DNA of 7,533 nucleotides from CBDULX01 sp048550535 (GTDB lineage: Bacteria > Pseudomonadota > Gammaproteobacteria > SZUA-229), in assembly GCA_048550535.1 (NCBI GenBank), contig JBLYYN010000102.1:1-7533 (forward strand), read 5' to 3'. The notes beneath the pieces are model-generated. The model saw only the letters and a program-made list of their open reading frames with translations, searched no databases and was not told the origin of the DNA. The translations under genes were made by a program, and so were the position numbers. This document shows, in pieces, positions 1 to 6,244 of this stretch (the stretch's first letter is position 1; every line of letters starts with the position of its first letter).

Positions 1-1142
1 CCACTGGGTTTGTCGGCATTGAGACTGTCGATGACTTTGAAGCTTTCGGTATCCACAATATCGACCCGGTCTTCATCGCGTACCGACATCCAGACATGTT
101 CACCTCGGGGTGTGAACTCCATATGTAACACGGCTTTGCCCGGTTTCAGGGTTTTGATTACCTTCATGGTCTCAACATCGATAACCTGAATGGTGTCGTT
201 CCTGGGGTGGGCGAAGTTGACCCACATCTGTTTCTGGTCGGGACGAGCCATGACAAAGATGGGTTGACCATGTACCGGGATGCGCCCCACCTGTTGCCAG
301 CTGTTTTTATTCGCCACCAGGACTTCGTGCTGTCCCACTGCGGGCATAAAAATTCTGTCACCAGCCATGGCCCAGCCTTCCAGGTGAGGCATCTTATACA
401 CCGGCAGTTTTTGTTTGCCGCGGCCATAGTTATTCAGTATGCGTTGTATGCCCTTATCCAGGTGCCACATGTCCAGCAGGGTCATACCATCTTCACCAAA
501 CAGGCCGGCGATGTAATATCGACCATCGGGGGTAATCAGGCCGTCATAGGGCAGGGTGCCGGTATTTTTAAATTTGGTTATTTGTGGCTGTTGTGGATTT
601 TTCATATCCACTACCCAGGTTTCACCGGCGTCGTACAGGCTGTAGACGAATTTTTGTCCTGGTGCATCCACCAGGCCGACTGTTTTCGACTGTTTATTAT
701 CACCATAGATGGCGGGGATGTCGGCCACCAGAGTAAGACTATCGGCATCAAATATTTTTACACCGCCCGGTTTGTAATTGGATACCGCAATTAATCGACC
801 GTCCTGGGAGATGGCGCCACCAATGCTGTTGCCTGACTGGATGATGCGTTTGTCGATGGACTGTTTCAGCATATCGACTTTGGTCAGGCCACCGTCACGA
901 GCGAACACATAGCCATAGCGTTGGTCCCGGGTGTAGACGATAGATGCATGGGATAGGTCGCCCAGACCATCTATCCTGGTCAGTACCTGATTATTACTGT
1001 GTTCGACCAGTGTTAGTCGGCCTATGGCCCGCTCGACGATCAGCCCCAGGTCACCGGTGGCGCGAAGTTCCTGATGGGCGCATGCGCTTAACAGGCTAAT
1101 GATCGTTAATAGTCCTGCGAGTAATTGGGTTCTAGATTTCAT
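1..1142 (-). CDS. nirF: NirF, heme d1 biosynthesis lipoprotein (3' end outside window)
   Basis: NirF is a periplasmic d1-type beta-propeller protein required for a late step of heme d1 formation; its exact reaction is still debated. I translated 380 codons from the ATG at 1142. The N-terminus is a lipoprotein signal with lipobox LSAC, so Cys21 is the likely lipidated residue, followed by Ala at +2. The rest resembles the NirS d1 domain: a His-containing segment SHASIVYTRDQRYGYVFARD (residues 64-83), repeated propeller blades such as GGVKIFDADSL and DTIQVIDVETMKVIKTL, and EHVWMSVRDEDRVDIVDTES near the end. There is no CxxCH, which separates it from NirN and NirS. The frame is still open at base 1, ending in PSG; NirF proteins are about 390-400 residues, so only about 10-20 are missing. 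The start lies 5 bases after the nirC stop, with only a weak AAGGG about 15 bases upstream, so translation is probably coupled to nirC. Confidence 0.93.
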   Translation of the reverse strand, partial: MKSRTQLLAGLLTIISLLSACAHQELRATGDLGLIVERAIGRLTLVEHSNNQVLTRIDGLGDLSHASIVYTRDQRYGYVFARDGGLTKVDMLKQSIDKRIIQSGNSIGGAISQDGRLIAVSNYKPGGVKIFDADSLTLVADIPAIYGDNKQSKTVGLVDAPGQKFVYSLYDAGETWVVDMKNPQQPQITKFKNTGTLPYDGLITPDGRYYIAGLFGEDGMTLLDMWHLDKGIQRILNNYGRGKQKLPVYKMPHLEGWAMAGDRIFMPAVGQHEVLVANKNSWQQVGRIPVHGQPIFVMARPDQKQMWVNFAHPRNDTIQVIDVETMKVIKTLKPGKAVLHMEFTPRGEHVWMSVRDEDRVDIVDTESFKVIDSLNADKPS

Positions 1143-1147
1143 TGTTT

Positions 1148-1507
1148 TTATTGCACACCCTTGCGTAGTTGTTGAATGAGCCAGTTGACATCCTGCTTAC
1201 TGAGTAGTGCTTTCCAGGGCGGCATGGGGGTGCCGGGACGGCCCTCCCAAATGGTGACAAACAGTAGTTCATCAGTTTGGGCGGCCAGTGCTTCGGGTAG
1301 CAATGCCGGCCCAAGGCCACCTTTTAAGGTCATGCCGTGGCAGGAGCCACAGTCGTGTTTCAACATATGTGTGAGTGCTTGTTGTCGTTGCTGACTCAGC
1401 TCGCTGGCCGAGGATACAGCATGACTACAGGCCGTTGCCAGCAGCAGACTGATGAGCAGAGCTCGGGTTTTAATATCAGTGTTCAACAGCTTGTGGTGTA
1501 TCTTCAT
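1148..1507 (-). CDS. nirC: NirC-like small periplasmic c-type cytochrome
   Basis: This is a 119-residue monoheme cytochrome c. It has a hydrophobic export segment (about residues 15-27), the heme site CGSCH at 53-57, and a likely Met ligand at residue 95 in GTPMPPW, the pattern seen in NirC and other small class I cytochromes. NirC proteins serve as electron donors to NirS or take part in its maturation. ATACS around Cys27 resembles a lipobox but has Ala at -3, so ordinary signal-peptidase cleavage near AVSSA-SE is equally possible. A longer frame opens at 1564, but I chose the ATG at 1507 because it puts the basic N-terminus (MKIHHK) directly before the signal segment. This start lies 32 bases inside the end of nirE, with no good Shine-Dalgarno, so coupling to nirE translation is likely. 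The name NirC rests on size, motifs and position just before nirF. Confidence 0.85.
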   Translation of the reverse strand: MKIHHKLLNTDIKTRALLISLLLATACSHAVSSASELSQQRQQALTHMLKHDCGSCHGMTLKGGLGPALLPEALAAQTDELLFVTIWEGRPGTPMPPWKALLSKQDVNWLIQQLRKGVQ

Positions 1508-2279
1508 AATCAGTCTGGGGCTGGAACCAGTTAAGTTGCTCGGCAAAATTGACCACTTTACCAATAATCATCAAGGCCGGTGACTGAATATCCATGGCCC
1601 TGACATCATCGGTCAGTTTATCCAGGGTTGAAATGCATCGACGTTGTTTGTCGGTGGTGCCGTTTTCAACGGCAGCTGCGGGTGTGTCGCCCGCTAAACC
1701 CGCATCGATTAATTGCTGGCGTAATTGCGGCAGACTCGCCAGACCCATGTAAAACACCAGGGTAGTATCCGCATCGGCCAGGCTATCCCAGTTAAGGTCC
1801 AGAGTCTGATCGGACCGGCAGTGGCCGGTAATCAAACGAACACTACTGGCGATACCCCGATGAGTCAGCGGTATGCCCGCATAAGCGCTACAGGCCGAGG
1901 CGGCGGTGATACCGGGCACGTATTCAAATGACACACCGTGCTGGATCATAAACAGGGCTTCTTCACTGCCACGACCAAAGATGAACGGGTCGCCACCTTT
2001 CAGGCGTACAACGAAATGGTTTTTTTTCGCCAGGTTCACCAGCAGCTGGTTGATCTCATCCTGACCCATATGATGTTTACCCGTAGCTTTTCCAACATAG
2101 ATTTTTTTAGTGCCATGGGGAATCAGATCCAGTACTGCTTGTGATACCAGGCGGTCGTAAACAATCACATCAGCCTGATGAATTAAGCGCAAAGCTTTAA
2201 CGGCGAGTAGATCTGGGTCGCCGGGGCCTGCGCCGACCAGATACACCTTCACGGATGCTGATTGAGGATTATTTGACAT
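1476..2279 (-). CDS. nirE: NirE, S-adenosylmethionine uroporphyrinogen-III C-methyltransferase
   Basis: SUMT enzymes methylate uroporphyrinogen III at C2 and C7 with two SAM molecules, giving precorrin-2. The sequence has the family signatures in order: VGAGPGDPDLLAVKAL (15-30), YDRLVS (41-46), LKGGDPFIFGRGSEE (93-107), and VPGITAASACSAYAGIPLTHRG (121-142) split around the SAM-binding region. At 267 residues it is a stand-alone methyltransferase without the CysG dehydrogenase/ferrochelatase half, and it is cytoplasmic with no signal peptide. Because it lies between nir genes, it is best read as NirE, the dedicated enzyme directing tetrapyrrole flux to heme d1, rather than CobA for cobalamin; sequence alone cannot separate these paralogs. 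Its ATG overlaps the end of the cupredoxin gene by 11 bases, and its end overlaps nirC by 32 bases, forming a tightly packed translational unit. Confidence 0.93.
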   Translation of the reverse strand: MSNNPQSASVKVYLVGAGPGDPDLLAVKALRLIHQADVIVYDRLVSQAVLDLIPHGTKKIYVGKATGKHHMGQDEINQLLVNLAKKNHFVVRLKGGDPFIFGRGSEEALFMIQHGVSFEYVPGITAASACSAYAGIPLTHRGIASSVRLITGHCRSDQTLDLNWDSLADADTTLVFYMGLASLPQLRQQLIDAGLAGDTPAAAVENGTTDKQRRCISTLDKLTDDVRAMDIQSPALMIIGKVVNFAEQLNWFQPQTDYEDTPQAVEH

Positions 2280-2598
2280 GAACTACACCGGTCATTTTTG
2301 GGTGAGGGCCACAGCGGTATGGGAAGCGGCCGGTTTTTTCAAATTTACGCTCATAAGTATCATCAGGAAAAAGATAATCCGGTTCCGGTTCACCCAGTTG
2401 TTCGAACCAGACACTGTGATACTGGCGCTTTTCTTTGTTTATCCAGCGCACCGTCGTACCTGGTTTGATGGTGATTTCCTGTGGTGTAAATGCAAACTTG
2501 ACAATCTCAACCGTGACCTGTTTTTGATCGCTCAGGCTGATCTCAGGTAGCAGGAGAATAATTAGCAGCAAAGAGAGTGGTTTGATCATGTTTAGCAT
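2269..2598 (-). CDS. Exported type-1 copper protein (amicyanin/plastocyanin-like cupredoxin)
   Basis: This 109-residue protein has a Sec-type signal (hydrophobic residues about 5-19; likely cleavage near SLS-DQ) and a single cupredoxin domain. The early strand FAFTPQEITIKPGTTVRWIN is characteristic of plastocyanin-type folds. The type-1 copper ligands are readable: His61 in RQYHSVWF, then Cys96, His99 and Met102 in RCGPHPKM. The Cys-x2-His-x2-Met spacing matches amicyanin rather than pseudoazurin or plastocyanin (Cys-x2-His-x4-Met). It should be a soluble periplasmic one-electron carrier. Its place in a nir operon suggests it donates electrons to NirS, as azurin and pseudoazurin do in other denitrifiers; this is inference. 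The ATG at 2598 is preceded by AAGG with a 10-base gap; the ATG at 2589 is an alternative. The 3' end overlaps nirE by 11 bases. Confidence 0.9.
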   Translation of the reverse strand: MLNMIKPLSLLLIILLLPEISLSDQKQVTVEIVKFAFTPQEITIKPGTTVRWINKEKRQYHSVWFEQLGEPEPDYLFPDDTYERKFEKTGRFPYRCGPHPKMTGVVHVK

Positions 2599-2608
2599 TA
2601 TTGAGTGA

Positions 2609-2624
2609 CCTTAATAGGTTAAGG
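2609..2624 (-). promoter_or_regulatory. Palindrome covering the cupredoxin ribosome binding site
   Basis: On the plus strand this reads CCTTAATAGGTTAAGG: perfect 6-bp arms (2609-2614 and 2619-2624) with a 4-base loop. In the minus-strand mRNA the downstream arm is UUAAGG, which contains the AAGG that best serves as Shine-Dalgarno for the ATG at 2598. The stem would therefore hide the binding site. It could be a weak translational control element, a protein-binding palindrome, or chance in AT-rich DNA. Confidence 0.4.
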
Positions 2625-2635
2625 GGGCTTGATCA

Positions 2636-2664
2636 ATTATTATCTTTTCGTTTGTGCTTCACAA
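2636..2664 (-). promoter_or_regulatory. Candidate sigma70-type promoter for cupredoxin-nirE-nirC-nirF
   Basis: Reading the minus strand, TTGTGA (2664-2659, 4 of 6 matches to the -35 consensus) is followed after 17 bases by AATAAT (2641-2636, 5 of 6 to the -10 consensus). A start near 2629 would give a leader of about 30 bases. The -35 overlaps a short inverted repeat (TTGTG-3-CACAA, 2652-2664). AT-rich DNA yields such matches by chance, so this is only a candidate internal promoter. Confidence 0.3.
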
Positions 2665-2688
2665 GTCATACTCGGCTTAGTATCCTTT

Positions 2689-2715
2689 GCTACGCCCGCC
2701 ACTGGAGGGCGTAGC
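2689..2715 (-). repeat. 9-bp perfect hairpin just after the NirT-fusion gene
   Basis: GCTACGCCC (2689-2697) pairs with GGGCGTAGC (2707-2715) across a 9-base loop. It begins 7 bases past the stop codon of the cytochrome gene. In the transcript direction the stem is followed by CAAAGGATAC, not a U-run, so it does not look like a classical intrinsic terminator. It may stabilise the upstream message, act as a processing site, or be a weak or Rho-assisted terminator. The rest of 2599-2722 holds only the candidate promoter, the palindrome and short 5-bp inverted repeats. Confidence 0.6.
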
Positions 2716-2722
2716 TGGAGGA

Positions 2723-4444
2723 TTATTTTTTCACCGCATTAATTTCAGTACCCGTATTATCAAAGCCGAGTTTATAGCCGAGAGATACATGGTGATAACG
2801 GGCACTGGTGTAGTCATCGTGGATGGCAAAACCAATGTTATATATTGCTGAGGTATCGAAACTAATATCACCAGGCTGATCAGATGTGAGCTTACGCACG
2901 ACTTCTACTGTCCAGCTACCATTATTCAAAGAACCCGTGAACTCAACGTTTATGCCATCATTAACGGTGCGGTCTGCCAGAATATGGCCATTCTCAGAAG
3001 TATTGTCACCGGCTTTGTAGCGTAGTAAATCCATATAATGACCGGCATCCCGTTCGGCTTTAAGCTCATCACTGTCTTTCAGTTGGTCCCAGCCACCCAG
3101 TGAGCCTTTACGAGCTTTGAGATTAATCTCGCTACGACTTTCACCGATGTATTTGGTTATACCGTCTGATGAGTTCAGGCTGGCTGCTGAACTGGCGGCA
3201 ATGGATTCCTGCACTGGCGCAAAAGGCATGGTTCTGAGATCGGCATGGCAGGTGCCCCAGCAGCCGGCTCGGTCGGCATATTCGACATCATCAGTAGCAA
3301 ACATAATAGCCAGTTTGACTTTATTGGCTGGGTCCATTTTGCCGCCAGTGACAAAGGGTGCTGCGGTATGTGCTGAATCTGCCCAGCTAAAGCGCATGTA
3401 CAGGTTTTCACTATCATATGCGGTTTGTACCTGAACCGGGAAGCTGCCGCGTTTGCCAGGAATCAGGGTAGGTTCCATACCGTGATCTTTATCCTTGCCA
3501 ACTTTCATTTCTTTTTCGCCAGTGACAATCTTGTTGCCGATATCAACTAATTCTTTTTCATGACAATCGAAGCAACGGTCACCGGTGTTGAAGGCGCGTT
3601 TACCACCATGCTGGCGACCCAGTGCCCATTCCATGGAGGATTGACCGGGATAGAAGACCGTTACCGTGCGGCCAGTTATACCACTCCAGTCAATGACGCC
3701 TTCTGTAGTGCCAGAAGTAGCGGCCGCAGCTGGTACAACGGCTGGCTGTGCTGCAACAGCAGCTGATGTATCTGCTGTAGTTTCTGTAGCCGCCTGTGGA
3801 TCATTCAGTGCCAGCCATTGTGGGGCTATAGGGCGGATGTGTTCAGGGATTGGGGCTTCAAGTTGTTCGAGTTCTTCATCGGTGAGTTGGTCATGTACTT
3901 TATTATGAGCAATGCCTTTGTGGCAATCGATACAGGTATTACCCGCTTGCATGGCATTTAAATGCTGTTTAGCCGATCGAGGTTGCTGGTTTTCGGGATT
4001 CATGGAGTCAAAGTTGTGACAGTTACGGCACTCTCTGGAATCCGTCTGCTTCATCACTCTCCAGACGTTTTTAGCCATCTGTAAACGTTTTTCATCGAAT
4101 TTTTCAGGCGTATCAATGGAGCCCAGCATTTTATGCAGGATTTCATTACTGGCCTGGATTTTACGTACTACCTTGTGTACCCAGGGATCGGGTACATGGC
4201 AATCGGAACATGTGGCCCGCACGCCACTACGATTAGTGTAGTGGATGGTTTGTTTGTATTCCTGATAAACATTGTCTTCCATTTCATGACAGGTGATACA
4301 GAAATCGAGTGTGTTAGTCGCTTCCATGGCGGTATTGAAGCCACCCCAGAAAATAACACCAACAATCATAAAAACTATAGCAGCTCCGACTGTAGTACCA
4401 AGGATAATTTTACGGGAAAGTAAATGACGATAGAGGTCATACAT
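2723..4444 (-). CDS. Membrane-anchored NapC/NirT tetraheme cytochrome fused to an ethylbenzene-dehydrogenase-type heme-binding domain
   Basis: This 573-residue protein combines two modules. Residues 1-210 are NapC/NirT family: one N-terminal membrane anchor (about 13-33), then CITCH (49-53, in a CHEM context as in NapC/NrfH), CSDCH (79-83), CRNCH (139-143) and CIDCH (171-175). Such proteins oxidise quinol and pass electrons to periplasmic partners; ordinary NirT is only about 190-200 residues. An Ala/Thr/Pro-rich linker (about 213-250) leads to a second module with CFDCH (291-295) and CWGTCH (395-400), a CxxxCH variant. Its body (about 335-560) resembles the cytochrome c-552/DMSO-reductase-like heme-binding (EB_dh) family: strands around NLYMRFSWAD, the segment DDVEYADRAGCWGTCHADLR, and a C-terminal FAIHDDYTSARYHHVSLGYK. 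All 12 cysteines lie in these six motifs. GGAG lies 7 bases before the ATG. Its position directly after nirS recalls nirT in Pseudomonas stutzeri. Domain 2 is assigned by resemblance and its heme count is inferred. Confidence 0.88.
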   Translation of the reverse strand: MYDLYRHLLSRKIILGTTVGAAIVFMIVGVIFWGGFNTAMEATNTLDFCITCHEMEDNVYQEYKQTIHYTNRSGVRATCSDCHVPDPWVHKVVRKIQASNEILHKMLGSIDTPEKFDEKRLQMAKNVWRVMKQTDSRECRNCHNFDSMNPENQQPRSAKQHLNAMQAGNTCIDCHKGIAHNKVHDQLTDEELEQLEAPIPEHIRPIAPQWLALNDPQAATETTADTSAAVAAQPAVVPAAAATSGTTEGVIDWSGITGRTVTVFYPGQSSMEWALGRQHGGKRAFNTGDRCFDCHEKELVDIGNKIVTGEKEMKVGKDKDHGMEPTLIPGKRGSFPVQVQTAYDSENLYMRFSWADSAHTAAPFVTGGKMDPANKVKLAIMFATDDVEYADRAGCWGTCHADLRTMPFAPVQESIAASSAASLNSSDGITKYIGESRSEINLKARKGSLGGWDQLKDSDELKAERDAGHYMDLLRYKAGDNTSENGHILADRTVNDGINVEFTGSLNNGSWTVEVVRKLTSDQPGDISFDTSAIYNIGFAIHDDYTSARYHHVSLGYKLGFDNTGTEINAVKK

Positions 4445-4492
4445 GGTTTATCTCCAGAATAGCCGGACCTTTTTTAGGAACTCGTTATTAGT

Positions 4493-4541
4493 GATTCTCT
4501 GATTAATTCACGGTTTGGAGTAATGAATTAATCAGAGGATC
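4493..4541. repeat. Long AT-rich inverted repeat between nirS and the NirT-fusion gene
   Basis: The arms 4493-4510 and 4524-4541 are reverse complements over 17 of 18 positions. The inner 14 bp (CTCTGATTAATTCA and TGAATTAATCAGAG) are perfect, and the single mismatch is at 4496/4538. The spacer is 13 bases. It starts 11 bases downstream, in transcript direction, of the GC-rich hairpin after nirS. An RNA stem here could protect the 3' end of the nirS message or expose a regulatory loop; as DNA it could bind a dimeric regulator. No known site consensus is recognisable. Confidence 0.75.
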
Positions 4542-4551
4542 CTTTAAATAA

Positions 4552-4573
4552 GGGCGGGTAACAATACCCGCCC
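4552..4573 (-). terminator. GC-rich terminator-like hairpin downstream of nirS
   Basis: GGGCGGGTA (4552-4560) and TACCCGCCC (4565-4573) form a perfect 9-bp stem with a tight 4-base loop, 20 bases after the nirS stop codon. In transcript direction it is followed by TTATTTAAA, an interrupted U-tract. This fits an imperfect intrinsic terminator, or partial attenuation giving far more nirS message than message for the downstream genes. Confidence 0.7.
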
Positions 4574-4593
4574 AAACAGCTTTGTTACCTGAT

Positions 4594-6231
4594 TTAAGTT
4601 ACGTGATTGACACGGTTGTAAACATTGAATTTACCGGTTGGTGCATAGAAGCCTTTGATGCGAGTTTTCTCTTTCAGCGTTTTGGCATCAAAGATGACGA
4701 TTTGACCATTAGGTTTCAGCGAATCAGCACGGTTCCAGATTGAAACCCAAACTTCAGATCCATCGTCATTGAACTCGATATGAACTGCCGCATAACCTTT
4801 CTTCTCGGTGAGACGAATGGTTTTAACAATTTCACGAGTTTTCTTGTCGATAACCTGAACAGATTGCTGAACTTCTGGTTCTGGAGTCTTGGTCTGGTCT
4901 GCCCATACATAGTTAGATTTGGGATGGGTTCTCAGGAATACACCAGGGCCGTCAGTTTCAACGGTGTAACATTCTTTCCAGGCATTTTTCTTGTTGCCTT
5001 CAGGATCATTACCCCAAACAGTTACCAGACCTGTACCTAAGTGAGTAGTGCCACTAACCTGACCGCATTTAGGGTCTATCCAGTTTGCACCAGGACCAGG
5101 ATGGGGCAGCTTATCAACATCGATCATGGCTTCCAGCTTACGTTCCTTGGTGTCGACTATAACCATCTTGTTAGATGCGTTAGCGGCGATCTGGAAGTAA
5201 CGTCCGGTGGGATCAAAGAAACCATCATGCAGGAACTTGGCAGAATCGATTTTATCAATACGCAGGTTGTCGATATCAGAATAATCTACCTGCCACATCT
5301 GCCCCAGCTCTTTCATAGAAACAAGCCAGGTAGGTGCCATGGGTGTGTCATAAACAGCGGCAACCCGTGATTCTTCAACATAGTCACCGTCAATATTCAC
5401 GCCACGAGATGAAACGACTTTCAGAGGCATCATATCTTTTGCATCAAGAATAACGAAATGCGGTGGCCAGTAAACGCCGCCGACAACGTATTTACCATCA
5501 CCTGATACGGCTACATCACGGGCGTCATAACCAACCTGTACCGAAGCTACTTTCATCTTGTCTGGCTTCGCCCACAGGTCAACTTTCGTCATCAGACCAT
5601 CACGGCCCATTATGTACCAGAAACGACCTTGATCTTTAGCATGCAAAGTATCATGGTGCTCAACGGTTTTCAGCACATGAACGGCATAACCGGTATCTAT
5701 GTGCGTGATAATTTCATGCTTGTCGCCATCGACAACAGCAATCTTGCCCGCATCACGTTCAATAACCAGGAAGAAGTTTTCCCAGTTGCGACCATGCATA
5801 GGTTTGCTTGGATAGTCTTTTGGCTGAACGAACACCTGGTGGCGTTCTTTCATCAGAGACAGGGGCATTTCTGGGGGTTTAGGTGGATCGATCTGGATAT
5901 AGGTTGCCAGCATACTGATTTCTTTCTCCGACATAATGTCATCGAAGTTGTTCATGCCGCCTTCAGTACCCAGCGCAATGATTTTCTCCAGACGCTTCTG
6001 GCCTTTCTTTATGGTGTTTTCAGGTTCCAGGTTTTTACCGGTAGCACCTTTTCTCAAAACCCCGTGACAACCAGCACAACGCTGGAAGTACAGAGAATCT
6101 GCTTTTTTGAAATCAGCTTCGCTCATCGTCGGTTGCTTTGCTTTGGCCGCTGTTGCTATTGGCACTATCGCCAATGCAGATGCAGCCAGGAAACCTGCTG
6201 TCATAAACCGGGTCAGGGTTTTTCGCTTCAT
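4594..6231 (-). CDS. nirS: NirS, cytochrome cd1 nitrite reductase (NO-forming)
   Basis: NirS is the periplasmic dimeric enzyme reducing nitrite to nitric oxide, the defining step of denitrification. The 545-residue protein has a cleavable signal (about residues 1-29), then a cytochrome c domain with RCAGCHG (heme cysteines 52 and 55, His56) and a possible Met ligand in GGMNNF (Met93). The eight-bladed d1 propeller follows. Its markers are GYAVH (His185, the expected proximal d1 ligand), KFLHDG (His335) and TTHLGTG (His397), matching the two active-site histidines, and the family C-terminus PTGKFNVYNR. Length is typical. I start at the ATG at 6231, which has AGGAG 8 bases upstream; a GTG three codons earlier has no room for a ribosome binding site. 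Two non-heme cysteines (389, 421) are present, and Thr replaces the Asp I expect after His-Leu-Gly. It is first in the unit driven by the FNR/DNR-box promoter. Confidence 0.97.
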   Translation of the reverse strand: MKRKTLTRFMTAGFLAASALAIVPIATAAKAKQPTMSEADFKKADSLYFQRCAGCHGVLRKGATGKNLEPENTIKKGQKRLEKIIALGTEGGMNNFDDIMSEKEISMLATYIQIDPPKPPEMPLSLMKERHQVFVQPKDYPSKPMHGRNWENFFLVIERDAGKIAVVDGDKHEIITHIDTGYAVHVLKTVEHHDTLHAKDQGRFWYIMGRDGLMTKVDLWAKPDKMKVASVQVGYDARDVAVSGDGKYVVGGVYWPPHFVILDAKDMMPLKVVSSRGVNIDGDYVEESRVAAVYDTPMAPTWLVSMKELGQMWQVDYSDIDNLRIDKIDSAKFLHDGFFDPTGRYFQIAANASNKMVIVDTKERKLEAMIDVDKLPHPGPGANWIDPKCGQVSGTTHLGTGLVTVWGNDPEGNKKNAWKECYTVETDGPGVFLRTHPKSNYVWADQTKTPEPEVQQSVQVIDKKTREIVKTIRLTEKKGYAAVHIEFNDDGSEVWVSIWNRADSLKPNGQIVIFDAKTLKEKTRIKGFYAPTGKFNVYNRVNHVT

Positions 6232-6239
6232 TTTCCTCA

Positions 6240-6244
6240 CTCCT
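6240..6244 (-). promoter_or_regulatory. nirS ribosome binding site
   Basis: AGGAG on the minus strand, 8 bases before the ATG at 6231. It decides between that ATG and the in-frame GTG at 6240, which this site would overlap. Confidence 0.75.

Noticed and set aside
207..794. Plus-strand open frame of 195 codons
   Set aside because: It lies entirely antisense to nirF, which has strong family motifs and a lipoprotein signal; the plus-strand translation shows no recognisable domain.
1..1142. Calling the leftmost gene nirN instead of nirF
   Set aside because: NirN carries an N-terminal cytochrome c domain with CxxCH; this protein has none and begins with a lipobox.
1148..1564. Longer version of the nirC cytochrome starting at 1564
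   Set aside because: The added 19 residues are read from the nirE 3' end in another frame and would place a non-signal-like stretch before the export signal; the ATG at 1507 fits better.
2629..2636. TTGATCAA palindrome upstream of the cupredoxin as an FNR box
   Set aside because: The two half-sites are fused without the 4-base spacer of TTGAT-N4-ATCAA, so it does not fit FNR/DNR binding.
4445..4500. Promoter directly before the NirT-fusion gene
   Set aside because: TAATAA-like hexamers are present, but no -35 with acceptable spacing and no FNR/DNR box could be found.
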